The notes under the pieces are model-generated. The model was not told the origin of the DNA. It was given only the letters and a program-made list of their open reading frames with translations, and did not search any database. A program made the translations under genes and the position numbers. Source: JASGJS01 sp047601185 (GTDB lineage Bacteria > Pseudomonadota > Gammaproteobacteria > JAURND01). From it: a DNA stretch of 64,000 nucleotides. Positions within the stretch are counted from its first letter, which is position 1. Every line of letters begins with the position of its first letter. Below are positions 6,395 through 14,635 of this stretch, one piece after another. The stretch spans positions 558,001 to 622,000 of the forward strand of contig JASGJS010000001.1 in the NCBI GenBank assembly GCA_047601185.1. Direction: 5' to 3'.

Positions 6395-9145
6395 ATGCAA
6401 AAACACTATCAACCCGAGGAAATCGAACAACATTGGTATCAGCACTGGGAACAGTCAGGTTACTTCATCCCCCAACCCGGTAAAACACCTTATACCATTA
6501 TGCTGCCACCGCCCAATGTGACGGGCACCTTGCATATGGGCCACGGTTTCCAAATCAGCTTGATGGATGCCTTGATCCGTTATCACCGCATGCGCGGCTT
6601 TAGTGTCTTGTGGCAAGTTGGTACAGATCATGCCGGGATTGCCACCCAAATGGTGGTGGAACGTCAACTGTTGCAGCAAGGCATCAAGCGAACTGAGCTG
6701 GGGCGCGAAGCCTTTGTCGAAAAAATTTGGCAATGGAAAGACCAGTCTGATGGGGTGATTAAAGGTCAACTGCGACGAATGGGTGCTTCGGTCGATTGGT
6801 CGCGGGAACGGTTTACCATGGATCCTGAGATCAATACCGCTGTACAAAAAGTCTTCATTGAGCTGTATCAGCAGGGGTTGTTGTATAAAGGCAAGCGGTT
6901 AGTGAATTGGGATCCGGTGTTACGCACAGCCATCTCCGATTTGGAGGTACATTCAGAAGAAGAAAGCGGGCAATTGTGGCATATCCGTTACCCGTTAGCA
7001 CAACCCCAAGGCAATTTATCTTATATTGTGGTTGCTACTACCCGTCCTGAAACGTTGTTGGGGGACACTGCGGTGGCCGTGCACCCTGAGGACGAACGTT
7101 ATCAAGCACTGATCGGCCAACAGCTCCAACACCCCTTAACCGGCCGTCTTATTCCGATTGTGGCAGATACCTATGTCGATCCAGCCTTTGGCACAGGTTG
7201 CGTAAAAATCACGCCCGCTCACGATTTTAATGATTTTGCTTTAGGCCAACGCCATCAATTACCGGTGATCAATATTTTGACGCCGTCTGCTCACATCAAT
7301 GAACTAGCACCTGCCGAATATCAAGGCTTAGAACGATTTGAAGCGCGGCGTAAAATCATCGACGATCTCACCGCTTTAGATCTCATTGAAAAAATTGTGC
7401 CGCACCGCTTAATGGTACCGCGTGGTGATCGAACTGGCGCGATTTTAGAACCTCTCCTGACCGACCAATGGTATATCAAAACCAAACCGTTAGCAGAGGC
7501 GGCCATTGCTGCGGTACAACGCGGTGAGATTCAATTTGTCCCGGAAAATTGGCGTAAAACTTATTTTCAATGGCTAGAGAATATTGAGGATTGGTGTATC
7601 AGTCGGCAATTATGGTGGGGACATCGAATTCCTGCTTGGTATGATGAAGCCGGCAATGTCTATGTCGGTGAAAATGAAGCACAAATTCGCGCGCAACATC
7701 AATTATCAGCAGCGGTGATCTTAAAACAAGATGACGATGTGTTAGACACCTGGGTTTCTGCCAGTTTATGGCCATTTGTTACCTTAGGATGGCCTAAATC
7801 CACCCCCGAATTGCAAACGTTTTATCCCACCCAAGTGTTAGTGACCGGATTTGATATTTTATTTTTCTGGGTTGCCCGCATGGTAATGATGGGATTAAAA
7901 TTTACCGACCAAGTGCCTTTTCAAACCGTTTATATCACGGGGTTAATTCGTGATAGTGAAGGGCAAAAAATGTCGAAGTCCAAAGGGAATATTTTAGACC
8001 CGCTGGATTTAATTGAAGGCATCGATTTAGACAGCTTATTGGCTAAACGCACCCAAAATTTAATGCAGCCCGAGCAGGCCCAAAAAATTGCGCAAGCCAC
8101 ACGACGCGATTTTCCAGAAGGGATTCCGGCTTTTGGCACCGATGCGCTGCGCTTCACTTATTGCGCATTAGCCAGCACCGGACGCAACATTAATTTTGAT
8201 CTGCCCCGCGTCGAAGGATACAAAAATTTCTGCAATAAACTGTGGAATGCAGCGCGCTTTGTGTTGATGCAAGTGGAAGGTCAAACCTTAGCTGCTGCAA
8301 CAGATCTCAGTTTACCTGATCGTTGGATTATTTCTAGACTACAAGCCACCATTGAAGCTGTTCATCAAGCCTTTGCAGCGTATCGCTTCGATTGGCTCGC
8401 GCAAACCTTGTACGAATTTATTTGGAATGCATATTGTGATTGGTATTTAGAATTTTCTAAAACCACATTACAAGATGAACACACCGCTGCCGCGACTCGC
8501 TTTACTTTAGTATCAGTATTAGAAACCGTCTTGCGGTTGCTTCATCCATTGATGCCATTTATCACTGAAGAAATTTGGCAACGATTAGCGCCTTTACTCG
8601 GCAAAACGGGTTCAACCATTATGCTAGAGCCTTATCCTGAGCTTGATACACAAAAAGTGGATGCTGCAGTTGAAGCAGATGTCGCCTGGTTACAAAAAAT
8701 CATTTTGAGTATCCGCCAAATTCGTTCTGAAATGCAAATTGCACCTGGTAAACGCGTGACTTTAATTTTGTATCAAGGAACAGAACAAGATCGCCAACGC
8801 ATCCAACACCATCAAGCGATCTTAATGAATATGGCTCGCTTATCAGATATCACTTGGCTACCTGATGCTGAAAAACCTCCCGCTGCTTCTGCGACTGCAT
8901 TAGTGGACCAATTGGAATTATATATTCCTTTAGAAGCGGCTGATACCGCTTTAGAACAACAGCGGCTGGAAAAAGAAATCCAAAAAATCATGACGGAATT
9001 AGCGAAAGTGCAAACTAAATTAGCCAATCCAGATTATGTCCAAAAAGCACCGGCTGCGGTGGTCGAAAAAGAACGGGCGAAGCAGCAAGAGTTGGAACAG
9101 GCGAGAGGTAAGTTGCAAGAGCGGTTGGAAAAAATGAAAAAATAG
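6395..9145 (+). CDS. valS: Valyl-tRNA synthetase
   Basis: This class I synthetase charges tRNA-Val. The 916-residue protein has the HIGH-type motif HMGH (in GTLHMGHGFQ, about residue 45) and the KMSKS motif in GQKMSKSKGNILDPLD. The editing domain (CP1) with TTRPETLLGDTAVAVHP lies between them. An anticodon-binding domain and a C-terminal coiled-coil arm (EQQRLEKEIQKIMTELAKVQ) follow. It starts with the ATG immediately after the glmS TAA. Its TAG stop lies at the edge of MITE A1, in front of the 8-bp duplication. Confidence 0.98.
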   Translation: MQKHYQPEEIEQHWYQHWEQSGYFIPQPGKTPYTIMLPPPNVTGTLHMGHGFQISLMDALIRYHRMRGFSVLWQVGTDHAGIATQMVVERQLLQQGIKRTELGREAFVEKIWQWKDQSDGVIKGQLRRMGASVDWSRERFTMDPEINTAVQKVFIELYQQGLLYKGKRLVNWDPVLRTAISDLEVHSEEESGQLWHIRYPLAQPQGNLSYIVVATTRPETLLGDTAVAVHPEDERYQALIGQQLQHPLTGRLIPIVADTYVDPAFGTGCVKITPAHDFNDFALGQRHQLPVINILTPSAHINELAPAEYQGLERFEARRKIIDDLTALDLIEKIVPHRLMVPRGDRTGAILEPLLTDQWYIKTKPLAEAAIAAVQRGEIQFVPENWRKTYFQWLENIEDWCISRQLWWGHRIPAWYDEAGNVYVGENEAQIRAQHQLSAAVILKQDDDVLDTWVSASLWPFVTLGWPKSTPELQTFYPTQVLVTGFDILFFWVARMVMMGLKFTDQVPFQTVYITGLIRDSEGQKMSKSKGNILDPLDLIEGIDLDSLLAKRTQNLMQPEQAQKIAQATRRDFPEGIPAFGTDALRFTYCALASTGRNINFDLPRVEGYKNFCNKLWNAARFVLMQVEGQTLAAATDLSLPDRWIISRLQATIEAVHQAFAAYRFDWLAQTLYEFIWNAYCDWYLEFSKTTLQDEHTAAATRFTLVSVLETVLRLLHPLMPFITEEIWQRLAPLLGKTGSTIMLEPYPELDTQKVDAAVEADVAWLQKIILSIRQIRSEMQIAPGKRVTLILYQGTEQDRQRIQHHQAILMNMARLSDITWLPDAEKPPAASATALVDQLELYIPLEAADTALEQQRLEKEIQKIMTELAKVQTKLANPDYVQKAPAAVVEKERAKQQELEQARGKLQERLEKMKK

Positions 9146-9146
9146 C

Positions 9147-9342
9147 GTATCCCTCAGCACATCCTAAGGGAAGCTTGAGCTCAGAATAGGTAGGAGGCGT
9201 CGTCCTCGCAGGATGCGGGGATCCAGTCTGCAGGAAGCAAAACTTTACATCCTTGTAATCTGGATCCCGGCATCCATGCCGGGACGACGCCTCCTGCTTA
9301 TTTGTAAGTTCAAGCCTCCCTTAGGATGTGCTGAATGGATAC
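9147..9342. mobile_element. Family A MITE A1 with 8-bp target duplication
   Basis: This 196-base non-autonomous element has ends GTATCCCTCAGCACATCCTA and TAGGATGTGCTGAATGGATA C. Inside are inverted arms GGAGGCGTCGTCC and GGACGACGCCTCC. It is flanked on both sides by AAAATAGC (9139-9146 and 9343-9350), an exact 8-bp direct repeat. It carries no open reading frame. Confidence 0.85.
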
Positions 9343-9399
9343 AAAATAGCTAAAGTCCTGTAGTTTTGAATTATATTTTAAAATATGAGGGGGTTGATT

Positions 9400-10017
9400 A
9401 TGTCTAAGTCATTAAAGGAAGCAGAATTTTCTTCAGCCAAAATAGATTATCCCGATGCGCTATTTAAAACTGCTGTCAAAACTCAAAATCCCCTAGATGC
9501 AATAGCGCTATATACAAAAGCAGCAATACGAGGTCATCAGGATTCTATCAATAAGTTAATTATCCTTCTACCAGAAATATCAGACGAAAAACAATTAAAG
9601 CAGGGTTATTTTTTCACTGAACAAGACTTCACGTTTATCATTGAGGGCTTAGAAAAGGACAAACAGAAAATTGAAAAATGGTCAGAAAAATTCACTCATA
9701 ATGAAGAGGCTATAATTTTTCGCGCAAAGTTAAATGTAAAATTCGATGATGCGTTAAAAGTTCTAAAGAATGCAGAACAAGGTGATAAATCATTATCAAT
9801 ACGCACCATACAATCCATTTATCGCTTAAAGAAGATGATCACAGAACCGAACTTAAATGTGTATTTTGAGTCAAAAGTCAGTAAGAGGATGCAACCTCCC
9901 CCGGCTGCCTATTTTGCTTCAACAACTCCCTTATCTATACCACCAACACATCCCTCTGCTCAACAGTCTTCTGAGTTGAGTCGTGATGCTGAATCACGAC
10001 CTACCAAAGGTCTCTAA
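9400..10017 (+). CDS. Hypothetical protein with one Sel1-like motif
   Basis: I do not recognise the family of this 205-residue protein. It contains one segment, DAIALYTKAAIRGHQDSINK (about residues 33-52), that fits the Sel1/TPR-like helix pattern. The rest is charged and helical, and the C-terminal 45 residues are rich in P and S (PPPAAYFASTTPLSIPPTHP). There is no signal peptide or membrane segment. Composition is AT-richer than glmS-valS. The ATG at 9400 is preferred over that at 9385 because GAGGGGG lies seven bases before it. Soluble, low-complexity-tailed proteins of this kind are common among Legionellales effectors, but that is only an inference here. Confidence 0.7.
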   Translation: MSKSLKEAEFSSAKIDYPDALFKTAVKTQNPLDAIALYTKAAIRGHQDSINKLIILLPEISDEKQLKQGYFFTEQDFTFIIEGLEKDKQKIEKWSEKFTHNEEAIIFRAKLNVKFDDALKVLKNAEQGDKSLSIRTIQSIYRLKKMITEPNLNVYFESKVSKRMQPPPAAYFASTTPLSIPPTHPSAQQSSELSRDAESRPTKGL

Positions 10018-10036
10018 ATTTAGCTCGAATGATGCA

Positions 10037-10101
10037 GTGGCTCGAGCCTGGGAGCGCGGGCTGCTAGCCCGCTGCTTTTAAATTGAGCGGGCTCGAGCCA
10101 C
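10037..10101. repeat. Family D palindromic repeat D1
   Basis: GTGGCTCGAGCC (10037) and GGCTCGAGCCAC (10090) form an inverted repeat around GGGAGCGCGGGCTGCTAGCC. It lies between the Sel1-like gene and the GH3 gene and could act as a transcription end hairpin. Confidence 0.7.
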
Positions 10102-10152
10102 CTTAAATTTCAGTGCTATACTATATTAAAGCTTTCTCATTAGGAAAAACCC

Positions 10153-11298
10153 ATGATACGGAAATTATTGGTTACCTTACTGTGTTTGATTTTCTTGGGC
10201 GCCTCGGCTCAGACCGCCTCGACCAACACTCAGCCTGACTTAAAATACAAAATTGGGCAAATGTTGATGCTAGGCTTCAAAGCTACCGCTTTACAGCCCA
10301 ACGACAGCATCACACAAGATATTTTGGCACAGCGAGTGGGCGGTGTGATCTTATTTGCTAAGCAGTTTCTGACCAAAGACATCAATAACATCGAAAACCC
10401 CGCGCAACTGCAACAATTGACACAGTCCTTGCAGGGCTATGCTAAACAGGCAGCGATCCAGAACCATAACCAGTTGTATCCACTACTGATCGGCATTGAT
10501 TACGAAGGTGGCTTGGTGAATCAGCTGAAAGAGAATATGGGGTTCCCCAAAACCGTGCCAGTGGCTGATGTGGCAAAAGGCAGTCTCGCCAATGCTGATC
10601 AAATCGCCTCGCAAATGGCGCAAACCTTGAAACGTGCGGGCATTAATCTTGATTTTGCGCCTGTCTTAGATGTCAACGTCAACCCCAACAATCCAATCAT
10701 CGCAAAATACAAACGCAGTTTTTCGGATGACCCGCAGCAGGTCGCCCGCTATGCCCGCGTTTATGATCAAGCCTTTCACCGCGCGGGGATTTTGTGCGCT
10801 TACAAACATTTTCCGGGTCATGGCAGTTCAACCGGGGATTCTCATAAAGAACTCGTCGATATCAGCAAAACCTGGAAAAGCTACGAACTCGACCCCTATC
10901 GGATTTTATTCAATCAGCCCGATAGCTGTGAGTTTGTGATGGTAGGGCACTTAATCAATCGCCAGCTCGATCCTTCTGGTATGCCAGGAACCTTATCTTA
11001 CGCGATGATGACCCAAGTGCTCCGCCAGCAGCTGCACTTCTCCGGGGTGATTATTACCGATGATTTGCAGATGAATGCCATTCATAAACAATATACGTTA
11101 GAACAAACGGTCAGAGCGGCGATTAACGGCGGGGCGGACATCCTGCTATTTGGCAACCAACTAGTCCCCACCCCTCAAACCGCTCAGCAATTGATTGATA
11201 TTATTTATCAAGACGTTCAAGACGGTAAAATTTCGGAGGCTAGAATTGATGAGGCTTATCAACATATTATGCAGATAAAAGCGCGGCTGAAGGCTTGA
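10153..11298 (+). CDS. Secreted glycoside hydrolase family 3 (NagZ-like beta-N-acetylhexosaminidase)
   Basis: The 381-residue protein has an N-terminal signal peptide (IRKLLVTLLCLIFLGASAQT) and a GH3 TIM barrel. The NagZ-type signature KHFPGHGSSTGDSHKELVD is present, whose H-D pair serves as general acid/base in that subfamily. The nucleophile is in GVIITDDLQM. GH3 NagZ enzymes cut GlcNAc from muropeptides; most proteobacterial NagZ is cytosolic and about 340 residues, so this exported version may act on periplasmic peptidoglycan instead. AGGAA lies seven bases before the ATG. Its stop is followed at once by the left palindromic repeat of the ATPase cassette. Confidence 0.88.
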   Translation: MIRKLLVTLLCLIFLGASAQTASTNTQPDLKYKIGQMLMLGFKATALQPNDSITQDILAQRVGGVILFAKQFLTKDINNIENPAQLQQLTQSLQGYAKQAAIQNHNQLYPLLIGIDYEGGLVNQLKENMGFPKTVPVADVAKGSLANADQIASQMAQTLKRAGINLDFAPVLDVNVNPNNPIIAKYKRSFSDDPQQVARYARVYDQAFHRAGILCAYKHFPGHGSSTGDSHKELVDISKTWKSYELDPYRILFNQPDSCEFVMVGHLINRQLDPSGMPGTLSYAMMTQVLRQQLHFSGVIITDDLQMNAIHKQYTLEQTVRAAINGGADILLFGNQLVPTPQTAQQLIDIIYQDVQDGKISEARIDEAYQHIMQIKARLKA

Positions 11299-11358
11299 AC
11301 CATATTGAACCTAAAATATGGTTCATAACCTGATTTTAGGTTATAATAGGTTCATGAC
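11297..11358. repeat. 62-bp palindromic repeat, left copy, overlapping a promoter
   Basis: The element runs GAACCATATTGAACCTAAAA through TATGGTTCATAACCTG to AGGTTCATGAC. It is nearly the same, in direct orientation, as 12605-12666. Each copy is itself an imperfect inverted repeat (AACCTAAAAT against ATTTTAGGTT). A TATAAT at 11343-11348 inside this copy can serve as the -10 of the ATPase gene, so the repeat may be its operator. Confidence 0.75.
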
Positions 11359-11373
11359 TTCGGAGACTTTACA

Positions 11374-12606
11374 ATGTACTGGCAGGCGCTTGGGTTTGAA
11401 GATGACCCTTTAAAAACATCCCCTATTACTCACGAAACGTTAGCGCTTTATACAGGCCACGACCGCGAAATTAAAGCCTGCCAAAATGCCTTGACAGGCA
11501 ATAATGTCAGGCTTGTGATAGAGGGGGCGCGTGGAGTAGGCACAACATCCTTTGGTAACTACCTCAGATTTACCGCACAAAATAACAAGCTCTATTTTAC
11601 AACAAAAAATGAGATAAAGGTTGATCAAGGTTGGCGACTTGAAACTTTACTCGCAGTGATTATTTCACATCTTGTCAGAGAACTTGAATTATTTACCAAT
11701 GACACATCCATTATTAAAGATCCGCGTTTTCAGAATGCCAAATCAATTTCTTCGCGCATAGCAGAAACCTATCGATCGTTTGGGATAGAGGCTTTCGGCG
11801 CAGGTGTTAATTATGGAAAAACAGCCGGCGTTGTGACTCAACCCATTATTATCCCATCAGCTACACTGGGGCATCATATTGAAGACTTAGTCTCTCTGAT
11901 TAAGGAACACGGTTATAAAAATGGTGTTTTATTGCAGTTAAACAATTTAGATATCGGAGAAGTTCATAGTGAGCAAGAAGCGAAGTATTTATTCAACGCC
12001 TTAAGAGACTACACACAAATTGCCAACATCAGCTGGCTTTTTGTCGGTGATATTGGATTGCGAAAATTTATCGCACAGAAAGTGGATAGATTAGACGATA
12101 TTATTTCCTATGAAGTCAAAATTCCTCCCTTGAGTGAGAAAGAGTTTTCGACCATGCTGACTAAACGATTTGAGCATTACAAAAGCTCCTCCAAGGTAGA
12201 GATTCCGGTAGAAAATCAAGTATTTGTATACTTGTACAAAATTACTTCCGGTCGTTTACGCTATATTTTTGGGCTCATTTCTCGTTTAATGAATAGCCTA
12301 TATGTTGGGGATTTAACTAACAAAATTACCATGGATTTAGCAAAACCTATGCTAGTGAAACTCGCAAGAGATAGAGTGGCGCGTAGTGATATTACGAGCG
12401 CAGAAGAATATGCTTTGAAAATGATTGTCAATTTAGATAACCCAAGCCTGACTGAAGTTGCCAGAGCCATGAAAAAAACGCCTCAATATATTGGAAGAGT
12501 CATTACGATTTTACATGAAAAACAATTAATTTTTATTAAAAAGGCTGGAAGCATGAAAAATTACACTCCTTCCTTGGATGCTATTATTGCTTATTCTGGA
12601 GAATGA
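11374..12606 (+). CDS. AAA/STAND-like ATPase with C-terminal winged helix, repeat-flanked cassette
   Basis: The 410-residue protein starts MYWQALGFEDDPLKTSPI, resembling the opening of ExeA-like and Orc/Cdc6-like ATPases. A P-loop-like GARGVGTTSF lies at about residues 53-62, with T where K is normal, so the classical Walker A lysine is absent. A hydrophobic strand VLLQLNNLD (about 190) could be Walker B. The C-terminal about 60 residues (SLTEVARAMKKTPQYIGRVI) look like a winged helix. GGAG precedes the ATG. The gene is boxed by two 62-bp palindromic direct repeats and is AT-rich. It could be a DNA-binding regulator of its own repeats or cargo of a small mobile unit. Function is unknown. Confidence 0.75.
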   Translation: MYWQALGFEDDPLKTSPITHETLALYTGHDREIKACQNALTGNNVRLVIEGARGVGTTSFGNYLRFTAQNNKLYFTTKNEIKVDQGWRLETLLAVIISHLVRELELFTNDTSIIKDPRFQNAKSISSRIAETYRSFGIEAFGAGVNYGKTAGVVTQPIIIPSATLGHHIEDLVSLIKEHGYKNGVLLQLNNLDIGEVHSEQEAKYLFNALRDYTQIANISWLFVGDIGLRKFIAQKVDRLDDIISYEVKIPPLSEKEFSTMLTKRFEHYKSSSKVEIPVENQVFVYLYKITSGRLRYIFGLISRLMNSLYVGDLTNKITMDLAKPMLVKLARDRVARSDITSAEEYALKMIVNLDNPSLTEVARAMKKTPQYIGRVITILHEKQLIFIKKAGSMKNYTPSLDAIIAYSGE

Positions 12607-12666
12607 ACCATCATGAACCTAAAATATGGTTCATAACCTTATTTTAGGTTCGTGATGGTTCATGAC
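12605..12666. repeat. 62-bp palindromic repeat, right copy
   Basis: It matches the copy at 11297 over its length except for a few positions. Its arms GAACCATCATGAACCTAAAA and TTTTAGGTTCGTGATGGTTC pair almost perfectly, better than in the left copy. It covers the last bases of ubiD, including the ubiD stop at 12660-12662. Confidence 0.8.
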
Positions 12667-14126
12667 AGCTCTAAATCCTTCCAGAGTTGATCGATTTTTT
12701 TTATGATGTTTTCGTCCATGGTAATGGGTTTTCCCCACTCGCGGTGGGTCTCGCCGGGCCATTTGTTAGTGGCATCGAGGCCAATTTTGGAGCCGATGCC
12801 CGAAATGGGGGATGCGAAGTCTAAATAATCGATGGGGGTTTGGTCGACTAGGGTGGTATCACGGATGGGATCCATCCGCGTGCTTAAAGCCCAAATCACG
12901 TCATTCCAACTTCTGGGGTTAATATCGTCGTCGATGACGATGATCCATTTGGTATACATAAATTGTCGTAAAAAAGACCAAACGCCAAACATGATGCGTT
13001 TGGCATGGCCGGGGTATTGTTTTTTAATCGAGACCACGGCCACGCGGTAAGAACAGCCTTCGGGGGGTAAATAAAAATCGACAATTTCAGGGTATTGTTT
13101 TTGCAGGATGGGGATTAATAATTCGTTCAATACCACGCTGAGCATGGCCGGCTCGTCGGGGGGGCGGCCAGTGTAGGTGCTATGATAAATGGGATTATCG
13201 CGTTGTGTAATGCAGGTAATGGTGAAGACGGGGAAGGTTTCGGTTTCGTTATAATAACCGGTGTGATCCCCAAATGGGCCTTCTACTGCTGTCTCATTGG
13301 GATCAATATATCCTTCTAAAATAATTTCAGCTTGGGCAGGCACTTGTAATCCGTGGGTTTTGCATTGCACCAATTCCGTTTTATAACCTCGCAATAACCC
13401 TGCAAATGCATATTCTGATAAATGGTCAGGGATGGGCGTGACGGCGGCTAGGATGGTGGCAGGGTCACAGCCTAATACCACGGCGACAGGAAAAGGTTGG
13501 CCGGGATGTTGTTGTTTCCACGCTTGAAAATCCAAGGCACCACCACGATGGGCTAACCAACGCATAATCACTTTATTGGGCGCAATCACTTGTTGTCGAT
13601 AAATCCCTAAATTTTGTCTGCCGCCTTGCGGGCCTTGTGTTACCACCAGTCCCCAAGTAATTAAAGGGCCTGCATCGCCAGGCCAGCAGGTTTGGATGGG
13701 GTATTGGCCTAAATCAATTGCAGAACCTCGCAATACATTGTCTTGGCAGGGGGCGTTTTTGATTAATTTGGGCGACATTTGGAAAATTTTTTGCAGCAAC
13801 GGCAGTTTTTTCCAGGCATCTTTCAGCCCTTCTGGTGGGTTAGGTGCAGATAAAAAGGCGAGTAATTGACCGAGTTCACGGACTTCGGCTAAGGTATTTT
13901 TTCCTAATGCTAAGGCGATACGTTCGGGTGTGCCAAATAAATTGGCTAGCAAAGGGACACGGGAGCCAATGGGATTTTCGAATAGGAGAGCAGGACCCTG
14001 TTGCGCTAAGACCCGCGTGCAGATTTCAGTGATTTCTAATCGCGGGTCGACAGGGGTTTGAATACGTTTTAATTGTTGATGCCGTTCTAATTGATGGACA
14101 AAGTCTCTGAGGTCTTTAAATTTCAC
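12660..14126 (-). CDS. ubiD: 4-hydroxy-3-polyprenylbenzoate decarboxylase
   Basis: UbiD removes the carboxyl group from 4-hydroxy-3-polyprenylbenzoate in ubiquinone synthesis, using prenylated FMN made by UbiX. The 488-residue length is typical. Family hallmarks include MKFKDLRDFVHQLERHQQLK at the start, EGPFGDHTGYYNETETFP in the prenyl-FMN site region, and YTGRPPDEPAMLS. The gene stands alone, and its last codons lie in the 62-bp repeat of the adjacent ATPase cassette. ubiX is not in the window. Confidence 0.97.
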   Translation of the reverse strand: MKFKDLRDFVHQLERHQQLKRIQTPVDPRLEITEICTRVLAQQGPALLFENPIGSRVPLLANLFGTPERIALALGKNTLAEVRELGQLLAFLSAPNPPEGLKDAWKKLPLLQKIFQMSPKLIKNAPCQDNVLRGSAIDLGQYPIQTCWPGDAGPLITWGLVVTQGPQGGRQNLGIYRQQVIAPNKVIMRWLAHRGGALDFQAWKQQHPGQPFPVAVVLGCDPATILAAVTPIPDHLSEYAFAGLLRGYKTELVQCKTHGLQVPAQAEIILEGYIDPNETAVEGPFGDHTGYYNETETFPVFTITCITQRDNPIYHSTYTGRPPDEPAMLSVVLNELLIPILQKQYPEIVDFYLPPEGCSYRVAVVSIKKQYPGHAKRIMFGVWSFLRQFMYTKWIIVIDDDINPRSWNDVIWALSTRMDPIRDTTLVDQTPIDYLDFASPISGIGSKIGLDATNKWPGETHREWGKPITMDENIIKKIDQLWKDLELS

Positions 14127-14163
14127 TGTAACAATTTACCTAAATGAACTACAAATGTCCCTA

Positions 14164-14227
14164 CCTCGACGTTCCGCCTACGGCTAACTTTAAGCGGGCT
14201 AGCAGCCCGCGCTCCCAGGCTCGAGCC
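14164..14227. repeat. Family D repeat D2 (inverted partner of D3)
   Basis: It contains CGACGTTCCGCCTACGGCTA, GCGGGCTAGCAGCCCGC and GCTCCCAGGCTCGAGCC. The same sequence occurs inverted at 14549-14613, so the two can pair across MITE A2. Confidence 0.75.
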
Positions 14228-14284
14228 TTTATGAAGTCACAGCCTTAGAAAAACTTGCTCTGCCCCTGAAAAGCTTTAAAGATT

Positions 14285-14490
14285 GTATCTATTCAGCACA
14301 GCCTAAGGGAAGCTTGAGTTCAGAATAGGCAGGAAGGCGTCGTCCCGGCATGGATGCCGGGATCCAGATTACAAGGATGTAGAGTTTTGCTTCCTGCAGA
14401 CTGGATCCCGGCATCCATGCCGGGACGACGCCTCCTGCCTCACTGCCTCATATAAGTTCAAGCTCTCTCTAGGATGTGCTGAATCAATAC
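14285..14490. mobile_element. Family A MITE A2 with 8-bp target duplication
   Basis: Ends are GTATCTATTCAGCACAGCCT and AGGATGTGCTGAATCAATAC. Arms GGCGTCGTCCCGGCATGGAT and CCATGCCGGGACGACGCC are inverted. TAAAGATT occurs directly on both sides (14277-14284 and 14491-14498). It is nested between the inverted family D pair in the 509-base ubiD-rho gap, which holds no gene. Confidence 0.85.
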
Positions 14491-14548
14491 TAAAGATTTA
14501 AGATAAAGAGCCCTGCTTCCAAGCAAAATATTTCTCAGAGCTTTAACA

Positions 14549-14613
14549 GGCTCGAGCCTGGGAGCGCGGGCTGCTAGCCCGCTTAAAGCTAGCCGTAGGC
14601 GGAACGTCGACTA
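14549..14613. repeat. Family D repeat D3 (inverted partner of D2)
   Basis: GGCTCGAGCCTGGGAGCGCG then GGCTGCTAGCCCGC and GCCGTAGGCGGAACGTCG form the reverse complement of D2. It lies just downstream of the rho stop. Confidence 0.75.
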
Positions 14614-14635
14614 AGATATTTCCTAACCTGTAGGG

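Noticed and set aside
6455..6847. 130-codon open frame antisense to valS
   Set aside because: It lies wholly within valS, has no ribosome binding site or family similarity, and is explained by codon use of the sense gene.
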